DNA of 20,893 bases from Sphingobacteriaceae bacterium (GTDB lineage: Bacteria > Bacteroidota > Bacteroidia > B-17B0 > Aurantibacillaceae). The stretch is from assembly GCA_023251695.1 (NCBI GenBank), contig JAHEYE010000041.1, positions 1 to 20,893 of the forward strand. The letters run 5' to 3'. Below are positions 7,580-14,714 of the stretch, one piece after another. Positions within the stretch are counted from its first letter, which is position 1. Each line of letters begins with the position of its first letter. The notes under the pieces were generated by a model. That model did not search any database and had not been told where the DNA came from. It was given only the letters and a program-made list of their open reading frames with translations. The position numbers were made by a program, and so were the translations under genes.

Positions 7580-8147
7580 GAAAAACATAACAGGAATTAT
7601 TTTAGCAGGCGGTAACAGCTCAAGAATGGGAACCGATAAAGGTGTTATGGATTTAAACGGAAAGAAAATTATTCATTATGTAATAGATGCCCTGAAACCA
7701 AACGTTGATGATATTATTATTATTGCCAATAACAGTAATTACAAAGATTTTGGATATCCGGTTTTTAGTGATGAAGTAAAAGATTGCGGTCCACTTGGAG
7801 GAATTTACACAGCACTTTTAAAAAGTTCCAATCACAAAAACATTATTTTAAGTTGCGATATTCCGTTTATTACATCAAAGCTAATTGCTCAGATTATTAG
7901 TGAATCAGCTGAATATGATGTGACTGTACCCATTCACGATGGGAAAACCGAACCACTTTGTGCTGTTTATACAAAAACTTGTCTGCCCAAATTTAAAGAG
8001 CTACTTGAAAGAAAAGTTCTTAAATTAACAGACGCAATGGCGCAGGTTTCCACAAAACAATTGCAGTTATCCGCAACAACAGAAATTGAAGATAATTTCA
8101 TTAATTTGAATACTAAGGAAGATTTTAATAAGCATATTGGAAAATGA
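7572..8147 (+). CDS. mobA: Molybdenum cofactor guanylyltransferase
   Basis: Attaches GMP from GTP to molybdenum cofactor, giving the MGD form used by the DMSO-reductase family. Length is 191 residues, of the usual size. The nucleotide-binding signature ILAGGNSSRMGTDKG lies at residues 9-24, and a CDIPF motif (SCDIPFI) follows as in other MobA proteins. The start is TTG at 7572-7574, because the glycine-rich loop begins only eight codons later and no ATG or GTG is available. The TTG overlaps the stop of the permease (TTGAATAA), which suggests translational coupling. Its stop overlaps the moaD start by 4 bp (ATGA). Confidence 0.92.
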   Translation: MNKKNITGIILAGGNSSRMGTDKGVMDLNGKKIIHYVIDALKPNVDDIIIIANNSNYKDFGYPVFSDEVKDCGPLGGIYTALLKSSNHKNIILSCDIPFITSKLIAQIISESAEYDVTVPIHDGKTEPLCAVYTKTCLPKFKELLERKVLKLTDAMAQVSTKQLQLSATTEIEDNFINLNTKEDFNKHIGK

Positions 8148-8371
8148 AACTATTTTTTTTCGGACAATTAGCAGAAGTAACAGGGAAATCCGAAATGGAG
8201 ATAACAAATATTTCCGATACTGAGACTTTATTAAAAAAACTGGAGGCTGATTTTCCAAAACTAAAGAATTTGAAATTTCAGATTTCGGTCGACAGAAAAA
8301 TCGGTAAAGGAAATGTAATACTTGAAAACGGAAGCGAAATAGCCTTGCTCCCACCCTTTGCAGGAGGATAA
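8144..8371 (+). CDS. moaD: Molybdopterin synthase small (sulfur-carrier) subunit
   Basis: Ubiquitin-like sulfur carrier of 75 residues. Its C-terminal Gly-Gly is adenylylated and thiocarboxylated, then donates sulfur to precursor Z within the MoaD-MoaE complex. The beta-grasp pattern (KLFFFGQLAEVTGK at the start) and the ending LPPFAGG are diagnostic. The start overlaps the mobA stop in an ATGA. The final codons GGA GGA TAA also form the ribosome-binding site of moaE. No MoeB-type activating enzyme is encoded in the window. Confidence 0.93.
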   Translation: MKLFFFGQLAEVTGKSEMEITNISDTETLLKKLEADFPKLKNLKFQISVDRKIGKGNVILENGSEIALLPPFAGG

Positions 8372-8375
8372 AATG
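8362..8375 (+). promoter_or_regulatory. Strong Shine-Dalgarno of moaE inside moaD
   Basis: AGGAGG at 8362-8367 is 5 bp from the ATG at 8373-8375. It decides the moaE start and is formed by the codons for the essential C-terminal diglycine of MoaD. Other genes in this window lack such a perfect site. Confidence 0.8.
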
Positions 8376-8819
8376 ACAGAAAAGAAAAAACATAAAGTGT
8401 TTAGAGAAGGTCCGATAAGTCCTGATTTTATTGCTGATTCTATAAGTAAACACACTACAAAGACAAGCATTGGTGCGCACGATATTTTTTTGGGACAAGT
8501 TCGTGCCGATGTAATTAATGGAAAAACTGTTGAGGCAATTGAATATTCCACTTATCAGGAAATGGCTGAGGAAAAACTTCATGAGATACGAGAATTGGCT
8601 TTTACTAAATTTGAATTGACCTGCATGCACATTTATCACAGTCTGGGAAAAGTAAAAACCGGAGAAATATCTTTGTTTGTTTTTGTTTCTTCGCCTCATC
8701 GTCAGTCTGCATTTGATGCGTGTCGTTGGCTGGTGGAAGAAATAAAAAAAGATGTTCCTATTTGGGGAAAAGAAATTTTTGGAGATGAAACACATGTGTG
8801 GAAAGAAAATAAAATTTAA
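8373..8819 (+). CDS. moaE: Molybdopterin synthase large (catalytic) subunit
   Basis: Converts cyclic pyranopterin monophosphate to molybdopterin using sulfur delivered by MoaD. Length is 148 residues. Family motifs are GAHDIFLGQVRAD (34-46, containing R44), SSPHRQSAFDAC (107-118, containing H109 and R110) and VPIWGKE (128-134, containing a lysine near the active-site position). The start is the ATG at 8373, one base after the moaD stop and behind AGGAGG. The frame also opens at a TTG five codons earlier, but that lies inside moaD with no better signal. It is followed 12 bp later by the moaC-moaB fusion. Confidence 0.95.
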   Translation: MTEKKKHKVFREGPISPDFIADSISKHTTKTSIGAHDIFLGQVRADVINGKTVEAIEYSTYQEMAEEKLHEIRELAFTKFELTCMHIYHSLGKVKTGEISLFVFVSSPHRQSAFDACRWLVEEIKKDVPIWGKEIFGDETHVWKENKI

Positions 8820-8831
8820 TCAGAACGTATT

Positions 8832-9743
8832 ATGGTAGATATTACATTTAAATCAAGCAGCTTAAGAACAGCCATTGCACAAGCGATTGTGAAAGTGAGC
8901 AAGCAGGAAACTATTGATGCCGTAAAAAATAAAACTGTTCCCAAAGGCGATGTGTTTGAAATGGCAAAAACCGCAGGTTTATTCGCCGTGAAACGCACGA
9001 GTGATATGATTCCCGATTGTCATCCCCTACCGGTTGAATTTACGGCCGTACGTTATGAAATAAAAAGTTTGGAAATTCAAATTGAAATGGAAGTGCATAC
9101 CATTTATAAAACCGGTGTGGAAGTGGAAGCTATGCACGGTGTTTCGGTTGTGGCCCTCACTGTTTACGATATGCTGAAACCAATTGATAAAGGAATAGAA
9201 ATTGGTTCGATAAAATTAAAAGAGAAAAAAGGCGGCAAATCTGATTTCACGGATAAATTTAAAACAGATTTAAAAGCGGCGGTTGTTGTTTGCTCTGATA
9301 GTATTTCAGCAGGAAAAAAAGAAGACAAAGCCGGAAAAGCTATAATTACGAAACTTGAAAGCTGCAAAGTTGCAATAGCAGATTATTCAATCATTCCTGA
9401 TGATGAAAAAACAATTCAGGATAAAGTAAACAAATTGTATTCTGCCAAAACAGATATTATTATTCTCACCGGCGGCACGGGGTTATCACCCCGTGATGTA
9501 ACGCCCGAGGCAATTCGTCCTTTGTTAGATAGAGAAATTCCGGGTATTATGGAAGCTGCAAGAAATTACGGTCAGGATCGTACGCCTTATTCAATGTTAT
9601 CCAGAGGCGTAGCGGGAATGAAAGGCAATACATTAATTTTGGCAGTTCCCGGTTCGACCAAAGGAGCAAAAGAAACCATGGATTCACTTTTCCCTTTTAT
9701 CCTTCATGTTTTCAGGATAATTGAGGGTGCCAGACACGATTAA
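8832..9743 (+). CDS. Bifunctional MoaC-MoaB fusion protein
   Basis: Two cofactor enzymes in one chain of 303 residues. Residues 1-140 are MoaC, which completes cyclic pyranopterin formation. They include PKGDVF (K38), DCHPLP (H64), GVEVEAMHGVSV (E97) and VYDMLK (D113, K116). The spacings between these residues match, or nearly match, those of the E. coli MoaC active site. Residues 145-303 are a MoaB/MogA-type domain, which adenylylates molybdopterin for MoeA. It carries the signature LTGGTGLSPRDVTPEA (212-227) and EIPGIMEAA. A KEKKGGKSD-type linker joins them. The N-terminus begins directly at MVDIT, shorter than enterobacterial MoaC. Such fusions are known in Bacteroidota. The products belong to non-adjacent steps of the pathway. 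Confidence 0.93.
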   Translation: MVDITFKSSSLRTAIAQAIVKVSKQETIDAVKNKTVPKGDVFEMAKTAGLFAVKRTSDMIPDCHPLPVEFTAVRYEIKSLEIQIEMEVHTIYKTGVEVEAMHGVSVVALTVYDMLKPIDKGIEIGSIKLKEKKGGKSDFTDKFKTDLKAAVVVCSDSISAGKKEDKAGKAIITKLESCKVAIADYSIIPDDEKTIQDKVNKLYSAKTDIIILTGGTGLSPRDVTPEAIRPLLDREIPGIMEAARNYGQDRTPYSMLSRGVAGMKGNTLILAVPGSTKGAKETMDSLFPFILHVFRIIEGARHD

Positions 9744-9750
9744 TTATCAC

Positions 9751-9758
9751 TACCTTTG
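9751..9758 (+). promoter_or_regulatory. Candidate internal promoter (-7) before moaA
   Basis: TACCTTTG matches TAnnTTTG exactly, inside the 50-bp gap between the moaC-moaB fusion and moaA. Transcription would start about 30 bp before the moaA ATG. No convincing -33 TTTG is seen at the usual distance. It would let moaA be expressed apart from the rest of the operon. Confidence 0.35.
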
Positions 9759-9793
9759 TGGCAGAGAAGGTTTCATAGTTCGCCTTTGAGTTA

Positions 9794-10798
9794 ATGGAAG
9801 GGAATAGCAAAATACTTATAGATACATTTGGAAGGGCGCACGATTATTTGCGCATCTCGTTAACCGAACGTTGTAATCTGCGTTGCGTTTATTGTATGCC
9901 TGAACAAGGCATTGAATTACGTGAAAGCAGTGCTTACATGAACAAGCATGAATTGCTAAGCATTGCAAATGCCTTTATTGATTTGGGCGTAAAAAAAATA
10001 AGATTAACCGGCGGTGAACCTTTGGTAAGAAAAGATGCTGCTGAAATAATTTCTGAATTAGCAAAACTCCCTGTTGAATTAGCTATTTCAACTAACGGAA
10101 TTTTAATCGATAAATTCGTTGATGTTTTCCGTAAGGCAAATATTAAATCTATAAATATTAGTCTGGATACTTTACAAAAAGATAAATTCAATAAAATTGC
10201 GAGAAGAGATGATTTCGATAAAGTGATGTCGAACATTCAGCTTTTACTACAAGATAAAATACATTTGAAATTAAATGCCGTGTTGATGAAGGGCGAAAAT
10301 GATTCTGAATTAATTGACTTTATTGAATTCACTAAAGATAAAAATGTGCATTTCCGTTTTATTGAGTTTATGCCCTTCGACGGAAATAAATGGGATTGGA
10401 GCAAAGGTGTTTCATTACAGGACGTTCTCAATAAATTAGATTCGGTTTACGGTAAGCGTGTCATCAAATTGCAGGATGGGAAAAATGATACGGCAAAAAG
10501 TTATGCGATTGAAGGTTATATTGGAACGTTTGCAATAATAAGTTCTATTACTAATCCCTTTTGTGATACCTGCAACCGTATCCGTTTAACAGCAGATGGA
10601 AAAATAAAAAACTGTTTATTTTCAAATGATGAAAATGATTTGTTATCGGCTTTCCGTTCGGGTAAGGATATTGTTCCCTTAATTATGGATTCCATTAATA
10701 AAAAGAAATTTAAACGCGCAGGTATGGATTCCTTTGAAGATATTTCTAATCCTGAAATTAATAGTAATAACCGGCCGATGATTAGTATCGGTGGCTGA
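9794..10798 (+). CDS. moaA: GTP 3',8-cyclase (radical SAM)
   Basis: Radical-SAM enzyme that rearranges GTP to 3',8-cyclo-GTP, the first step of molybdenum cofactor synthesis. Length is 334 residues. The N-terminal cluster motif CX3CX2C is at C27, C31 and C34, and the SAM-binding GGEP follows (RLTGGEPLVRKD). The C-terminal cluster CX2CX13C is at C257, C260 and C274. The chain ends in Gly-Gly (MISIGG), the conserved catalytic tail of MoaA. The 50-bp gap before it is the longest in the operon and contains a promoter-like element. The stop is one base from the stop of the convergent ftsX. Confidence 0.97.
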   Translation: MEGNSKILIDTFGRAHDYLRISLTERCNLRCVYCMPEQGIELRESSAYMNKHELLSIANAFIDLGVKKIRLTGGEPLVRKDAAEIISELAKLPVELAISTNGILIDKFVDVFRKANIKSINISLDTLQKDKFNKIARRDDFDKVMSNIQLLLQDKIHLKLNAVLMKGENDSELIDFIEFTKDKNVHFRFIEFMPFDGNKWDWSKGVSLQDVLNKLDSVYGKRVIKLQDGKNDTAKSYAIEGYIGTFAIISSITNPFCDTCNRIRLTADGKIKNCLFSNDENDLLSAFRSGKDIVPLIMDSINKKKFKRAGMDSFEDISNPEINSNNRPMISIGG

Positions 10799-10799
10799 T

Positions 10800-11669
10800 T
10801 TAGAAATACAAATCGCTCGTCTTCAATCTTAAATAGCGCATCACCGAAAACAGTGCACTGATACTTGAAATAAAAATTCCTAATAAAACAATTCCGCCAA
10901 ATAATAACGCGAGCATGTTCTCATCCTGTAATTGTAATAAATCAGGAATATAACTTGTACTCACCACCAAAAATCCTGCAAGCAAAGCACCTGCTAAAAT
11001 TCCGGCAATTACACCTTGACGAATGCCTTTAAAAATAAACGGTTTACTGATAAATGTCCGTGTTGCTCCAACCAAATACATAGTACGGATAATAAAACGC
11101 TGCGAGTAAATAGAAAGGCGAATGGTATTATTAATTAATGCAATCGCAACAATTAATAAAAGTCCGCTGAAAATTAAAATGTACAAGCTCACTACTTTTG
11201 CGTTTTCGTTTACCTGTTTAATCATGTCTTTATGATAAACGACTTCTTTCACATAAGATTTTTGCAAAAGGTTTTTTTCGATGCCTGCTAAAGTATCAGC
11301 ATTAGCATAATCAGCGTTTAATTTTACGTCTAATGATGACAATAATGGATTATAACCCAAAAACGAAACAAAATCTTCACCCAAATCTCCTTTTAATTTT
11401 TCAGCTGCTTGTTCTTTGGTGATGTGGTTTACGCTTTTAGCAAATGCCGAAGCGGAAATTTCCTGTTGCAAAGCATCAATTTGTGCTGATGTTGCCGTAT
11501 CTTTTAAAATAACCTGAAAGCCAATGTTTTCTTTAATGTGATTCGATAATTTACTCGCGTTTAAAACAACAAGTCCTAACAAGCCCAACATAAACAAAAC
11601 CAATGCCAAACTAACCACAACAGTAATGGAAGAAGTTTTTAAACGGCGCTTAGCTAGATTATCTGACAC
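10800..11669 (-). CDS. ftsX: Cell-division ABC transporter permease FtsX
   Basis: Inner-membrane partner of the FtsE ATPase that couples cytokinesis to peptidoglycan hydrolase activation. Length is 289 residues with the FtsX layout. Transmembrane segment 1 is at about 15-37. A large extracytoplasmic domain (about 40-155) follows, then TM2 at 158-181, TM3 at 217-238 and TM4 at 251-276. The cytoplasmic loop NTIRLSIYSQRFIIRTMYLVGA is typical of FtsX. No ftsE is in the window, so the partner is encoded elsewhere, as in many Bacteroidota. It lies downstream of metF on the same strand but is separated by 274 bp holding repeat elements, so it may be transcribed independently. Confidence 0.92.
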   Translation of the reverse strand: MSDNLAKRRLKTSSITVVVSLALVLFMLGLLGLVVLNASKLSNHIKENIGFQVILKDTATSAQIDALQQEISASAFAKSVNHITKEQAAEKLKGDLGEDFVSFLGYNPLLSSLDVKLNADYANADTLAGIEKNLLQKSYVKEVVYHKDMIKQVNENAKVVSLYILIFSGLLLIVAIALINNTIRLSIYSQRFIIRTMYLVGATRTFISKPFIFKGIRQGVIAGILAGALLAGFLVVSTSYIPDLLQLQDENMLALLFGGIVLLGIFISSISALFSVMRYLRLKTSDLYF

Positions 11670-11759
11670 AGGTTAATTTTTATACGAATTTACCCCAACA
11701 GAGCTTTTGTTTAGTCTGTTACTGTTTTAAAAATTAACAAGTTATTGTTTGTAAATTTA

Positions 11760-11801
11760 CCCCTCTGTCACTTAGTGACATCTCCCCTTGTAAAGGGGAG
11801 A
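11760..11801 (-). repeat. REP-like double-hairpin repeat, copy 1
   Basis: Two adjacent perfect palindromes: GTCAC-TTA-GTGAC (11767-11779) and CTCCCCTT-GTA-AAGGGGAG (11782-11800). They are preceded by CCCCTCT. The reverse complement matches copy 2 at 11900-11943 in layout. It lies in the metF-ftsX intergenic region. Confidence 0.85.
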
Positions 11802-11899
11802 AAATATTTTACGTTTTAAAAAAATTCATTCATTAAGATAACCTTCAGTTTCTAAAAAGAATCTTATAATAGCAATTTCATTTAGAAACGAATACATTT

Positions 11900-11943
11900 C
11901 TCCCCCTTGACAAGGGGGAGTGTCCGCAAAGCGGACGAGGGGG
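11900..11943 (+). repeat. REP-like double-hairpin repeat, copy 2
   Basis: Two palindromes: CTCCCCCTTG-A-CAAGGGGGAG (11900-11920) and GTCCGC-AAA-GCGGAC (11922-11936), followed by GAGGGGG. It is the inverted counterpart of copy 1, about 100 bp away, and abuts the metF stop codon without a gap. It could act as a stem-loop at the 3' end of the metF message, although no U-tract follows. The 98 bp between the copies (11802-11899) are AT-rich and contain no gene that I can support. Confidence 0.85.
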
Positions 11944-12897
11944 TTAAAAAACCTCTTTAGCTACTCTACGTGTCACTTCGCTGGCACCCATCGTGTAAAA
12001 GTGAACGCAGGGCACATTGGCTTTTACAAGTTCTTTGCATTGATCAATGCACCATTGGATGCCTACTTCCTTTACAGCTTTATCGTCCTTACATTTTTCA
12101 AGTGCTTCGTAAAAATCGTGAGGGATATCTATTTTAAAAATTTTGGGAAGCGATTTTATTTGTGATTTTGAACTCAGGATTTTTAATCCGGGAATAATAG
12201 GAATGTTTATCCCGTTCTTTTTACAAAGTTCAACAAATTCAAAATAGCGTTTGTTATCAAAAAACATTTGTGTTACAATATATTCTGCGCCTGCATCCAC
12301 TTTTGCTTTCAGCCATTTCATGTCAGAATTCATATTAGGGGCTTCAAAATGTTTTTCAGGATACCCCGCCACACCAATGCAAAAATTAGTCGGGGCTGCA
12401 TCTTTCATTTCTTCATCCAGATAATTTCCGCCATTCATGTCAACCACCTGCTTTACTAAATCAAGTGCGTAATGATGTCCGCCCGGCTCCGGCACAAAAC
12501 TTGGTTCAGTTTTAATACTGTCGCCGCGCAATGCCAATACATTATCGATTCCTAAGAATTGTAAATCAATTAATGCGTTTTCAGTTTCTTCCCTTGTAAA
12601 ACCACCACAGATAATATGAGGAACCGCTTCCACATCGTATTTATTCATAATAGCCGCACAAATTCCAACAGTACCCGGACGTTTACGGATGCTTACCTTT
12701 TCGAGGTAACCGCCTTCGCGCTTTTTGTAAATATATTCTTCGCGGTGATAGGTAACATCTACGAATGCAGGTTTAAATTCCATTAAAGGATCAATGGCAT
12801 CGTAAATGCTTTGAATGCTTTTCCCTTTTAAGGGCGGAAGGATTTCGATGGAGAATAATGTTTTTTTGCTTTGCTTTAATTTGTCAACTAATTTCAT
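11944..12897 (-). CDS. metF: Methylenetetrahydrofolate reductase
   Basis: Flavoenzyme that reduces 5,10-methylenetetrahydrofolate to 5-methyltetrahydrofolate, the methyl donor for methionine synthesis. Length is 317 residues with a TIM-barrel pattern. SIEILPP (16-22) holds the catalytic glutamate (E18). LALRGD (121-126) holds the aspartate that contacts flavin and folate. The C-terminal VPCVHFYTMG is also conserved. It starts 20 bp after the NifU-like gene and is probably cotranscribed with mrp and the NifU-like gene. No SAM riboswitch is visible. Its stop codon touches repeat copy 2. Confidence 0.95.
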   Translation of the reverse strand: MKLVDKLKQSKKTLFSIEILPPLKGKSIQSIYDAIDPLMEFKPAFVDVTYHREEYIYKKREGGYLEKVSIRKRPGTVGICAAIMNKYDVEAVPHIICGGFTREETENALIDLQFLGIDNVLALRGDSIKTEPSFVPEPGGHHYALDLVKQVVDMNGGNYLDEEMKDAAPTNFCIGVAGYPEKHFEAPNMNSDMKWLKAKVDAGAEYIVTQMFFDNKRYFEFVELCKKNGINIPIIPGLKILSSKSQIKSLPKIFKIDIPHDFYEALEKCKDDKAVKEVGIQWCIDQCKELVKANVPCVHFYTMGASEVTRRVAKEVF

Positions 12898-12917
12898 AAA
12901 CTGTGATAGAAATGTAT

Positions 12918-13160
12918 TTAAGATTGGGCTGTTACAGATTCAATGCCCTTTACTTCAGGTACCGATTTTTTAATAGTTTCTTCTATACCCGCCCGCATGG
13001 TCATATGGCTCATGTTGCAGGTTTTGCACGCGCCTTTCAATTCCAGTCTCACAATATTATCACTGGTAATTTCAACTATTTCCACATCGCCACCATCTGC
13101 TTCTAAATAAGGGCGGATGGTTTGTAAAGCATCTTCAACTCGCTGATGTAATTCGTGCAT
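12918..13160 (-). CDS. NifU-like Fe-S cluster scaffold/carrier protein
   Basis: An 80-residue protein made only of the NifU C-terminal (Nfu) domain, which binds a labile Fe-S cluster and passes it to client proteins. The domain signature runs IRPYLEADGGDVEIVEI, then GACKTCNMS with the cluster-binding C45 and C48, then MTMRAGIE. It lies 10 bp after mrp and 20 bp before metF on the same strand. The pairing with mrp supports a joint role in Fe-S delivery. The full family also occurs as longer NfuA proteins; here only the core is present. Confidence 0.93.
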   Translation of the reverse strand: MHELHQRVEDALQTIRPYLEADGGDVEIVEITSDNIVRLELKGACKTCNMSHMTMRAGIEETIKKSVPEVKGIESVTAQS

Positions 13161-13170
13161 AATTTTATTA

Positions 13171-14259
13171 TTAATTTACTTCTGCAGGTACCTGTGCGTT
13201 TTTAATTGCAATTTGTTGGGCTGCGTTTTGCGCCATCTCAATCATGATTTTTGCTGTTACCGAATCCAGGTCCAGCACAGAAGGTTTTCCTGCATCGGAA
13301 CCTTCGCGTATACTTTGGACCAATGGAATTTGTGCTAATAAGGGAATATTTAATTCTGCAGCTAAATTTTTTACCCCGTCTTTACCAAAAATATAATATT
13401 TATTATTCGGTAACTCTGCGGGAGTAAACCAGGCCATGTTTTCCACCAATCCCAAAATTGGAACATTAATGGTTGGTAAATTAAATAATGCAATTCCTTT
13501 TCTGGCGTCCGCTAATGCCACATGCTGCGGTGTACAAACTATTATCGCTCCTGTTAAAGGAATCTGACTGCATAATGAAATCTGAATATCACCGGTTCCG
13601 GGAGGCAGATCAACTATTAAATAATCTAACTCACCCCAAACGGTATCAAAAAATAATTGTGATAAAGCTTTTGATGCCATGGGTCCGCGTAAAGCAATCA
13701 CCTGATTAGGCCCTGCCATAAAACCAACCGAATTTAATTTTACACCGTAGCTTTCTACCGGTTTCATTTTTGGTTTCCCGTCAAAATCTCCTGAGCCCGG
13801 CATATCACCTTCCACGCCAAACATTATTGTTTGTGATGGTCCGTAAATATCCGCATCTACCAAACCAACTTTCGCGCCTTGCTTTGATAAAGCCAATGCT
13901 AAATTAGCTGCAACGGTCGACTTCCCTACTCCACCTTTACCGGAAGCAACGGCAATAATATTTTTTACATCGCGTAAAGTAGTTTCGTCTTTTGTTTGCT
14001 TTTTGGTGGTGACATTGGCGGTCATGTTAATTTTCACATCCGCTTCTTTATCCACATAATGTAAAACTGCATTCAGGCAAGCATTGTGAATCATGTCTTT
14101 CATTGGACATGCGGGTGTAGTAAGAACAACGGTAAACGAAATATTTTTTCCGTTAACCACAACATCTTTCACCATACCCAGGGTGACAATGTCCTTTTTA
14201 AGATCAGGATCATCAACGTATTTAAGGGCCTCAATTACTTTTTCAACAGTTGCACTCAT
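13171..14259 (-). CDS. Mrp/ApbC P-loop Fe-S cluster carrier ATPase
   Basis: Length is 362 residues. An N-terminal MIP18/DUF59 domain (about 1-85, with TTPACPMKD at 47-55) is followed by a ParA/MinD-type ATPase. The ATPase has a deviant Walker A, SGKGGVGKST (106-115), and a Walker A' region VDADIYGPS. Members bind and transfer 4Fe-4S clusters. The usual C-terminal CX2C of ApbC, after the ENM motif, is replaced by AWFTPAELPNNKYYIFG without cysteine. As far as I recall this is common in Bacteroidota, but it leaves the cluster-ligand question open. It is first in the unit mrp, NifU-like, metF. Confidence 0.93.
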   Translation of the reverse strand: MSATVEKVIEALKYVDDPDLKKDIVTLGMVKDVVVNGKNISFTVVLTTPACPMKDMIHNACLNAVLHYVDKEADVKINMTANVTTKKQTKDETTLRDVKNIIAVASGKGGVGKSTVAANLALALSKQGAKVGLVDADIYGPSQTIMFGVEGDMPGSGDFDGKPKMKPVESYGVKLNSVGFMAGPNQVIALRGPMASKALSQLFFDTVWGELDYLIVDLPPGTGDIQISLCSQIPLTGAIIVCTPQHVALADARKGIALFNLPTINVPILGLVENMAWFTPAELPNNKYYIFGKDGVKNLAAELNIPLLAQIPLVQSIREGSDAGKPSVLDLDSVTAKIMIEMAQNAAQQIAIKNAQVPAEVN

Positions 14260-14277
14260 TGTAAAATGTTAAGCATG

Positions 14278-14285
14278 TAAAGTTA
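14278..14285 (-). promoter_or_regulatory. Candidate -7 element for the mrp unit
   Basis: The minus strand reads TAACTTTA, one mismatch from TAnnTTTG, 18 bp before the mrp ATG. The same octamer precedes the small lipoprotein gene at 14589. No -33 partner is obvious here. Confidence 0.35.
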
Positions 14286-14349
14286 GTGACTTAATTTGTG
14301 AATAAGGCGGGAAATAGCTATAAAAAAGGACAAAATCCCCTCTGAAATG

Positions 14350-14589
14350 TTATTTAGTAGCAGTTGGGGCGGCTGTTGGCTGGGCGGCGGCGGCAGGGAG
14401 CGGAACAGGATTAGGCACACTCAGGTTGACGTATTTTAAGGGATCATTCATCGAGCTGTCCACCAGGTTTAGCAATGAATCGGACATGCGTTTTGAAATT
14501 CTATCCATCTGAACCCTATCCTCTCCTGCGGGTCCGCACGAAGAAATGATAAGAATAATAGCAAAAATGGGGAGAATGAGCTTTTTCAT
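14350..14589 (-). CDS. Small lipoprotein of unknown function
   Basis: Encodes 79 residues. The signal peptide MKKLILPIFAIILIISSC ends in a lipobox (ISSC, cysteine at 18), so Lgt and the signal peptidase II pathway should process it. The mature part begins CGPAGEDRVQMDRIS, is charged and helical, and ends in an Ala/Pro/Thr-rich tail (AAAAQPTAAPTATK). It resembles the neighbouring lipoprotein at 14715-14945 in the CGP start and acidic-lysine-serine content. No function can be assigned. It has a well-formed promoter-like sequence upstream. Confidence 0.78.
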   Translation of the reverse strand: MKKLILPIFAIILIISSCGPAGEDRVQMDRISKRMSDSLLNLVDSSMNDPLKYVNLSVPNPVPLPAAAAQPTAAPTATK

Positions 14590-14612
14590 TGGGTGGTTTA
14601 TTAATTGCGGTT

Positions 14613-14642
14613 TAAAGTTAGTTGAATTTTACGAGATACAAA
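14613..14642 (-). promoter_or_regulatory. Candidate promoter of the small lipoprotein at 14589
   Basis: On the minus strand TTTG (plus 14639-14642, CAAA) is followed after 18 bp by TAACTTTA (plus 14613-14620). This is close to the Bacteroidota -33/-7 arrangement and is the best two-part match in the window. Transcription would begin about 15 bp before the ATG. Confidence 0.5.
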
Positions 14643-14650
14643 ACCTATAA

Positions 14651-14683
14651 AAACAGAAAAGCCTCCCACCTGAGGTGAAAGGC
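14651..14683 (-). terminator. Intrinsic terminator after the lipoprotein at 14715-14945
   Basis: Minus-strand RNA would fold GCCUUUCACC-UCA-GGUGGGAGGC, a 10-bp stem with two G-U pairs and a 3-base loop. A U-rich stretch UUUUCUGUUUUU follows. It sits 31 bp after the stop of that gene. Confidence 0.8.
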
Positions 14684-14714
14684 CTTTCGTTTAACTAACT
14701 AACACAAAGAGTTA

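Noticed and set aside
8358..8372. TTG start giving MoaE five extra residues
   Set aside because: It lies within moaD with no ribosome-binding site; the ATG at 8373 has AGGAGG at the ideal distance.
8067..8795. Long minus-strand open frame opposite mobA, moaD and moaE
   Set aside because: It has low-complexity Phe/Ser/Arg composition and is antisense to three well-supported genes; a shadow of AT-rich coding sequence.
10796..10802. Shared terminator between convergent moaA and ftsX
   Set aside because: The stops are one base apart and I see no hairpin with a T-tract on either strand at the junction.
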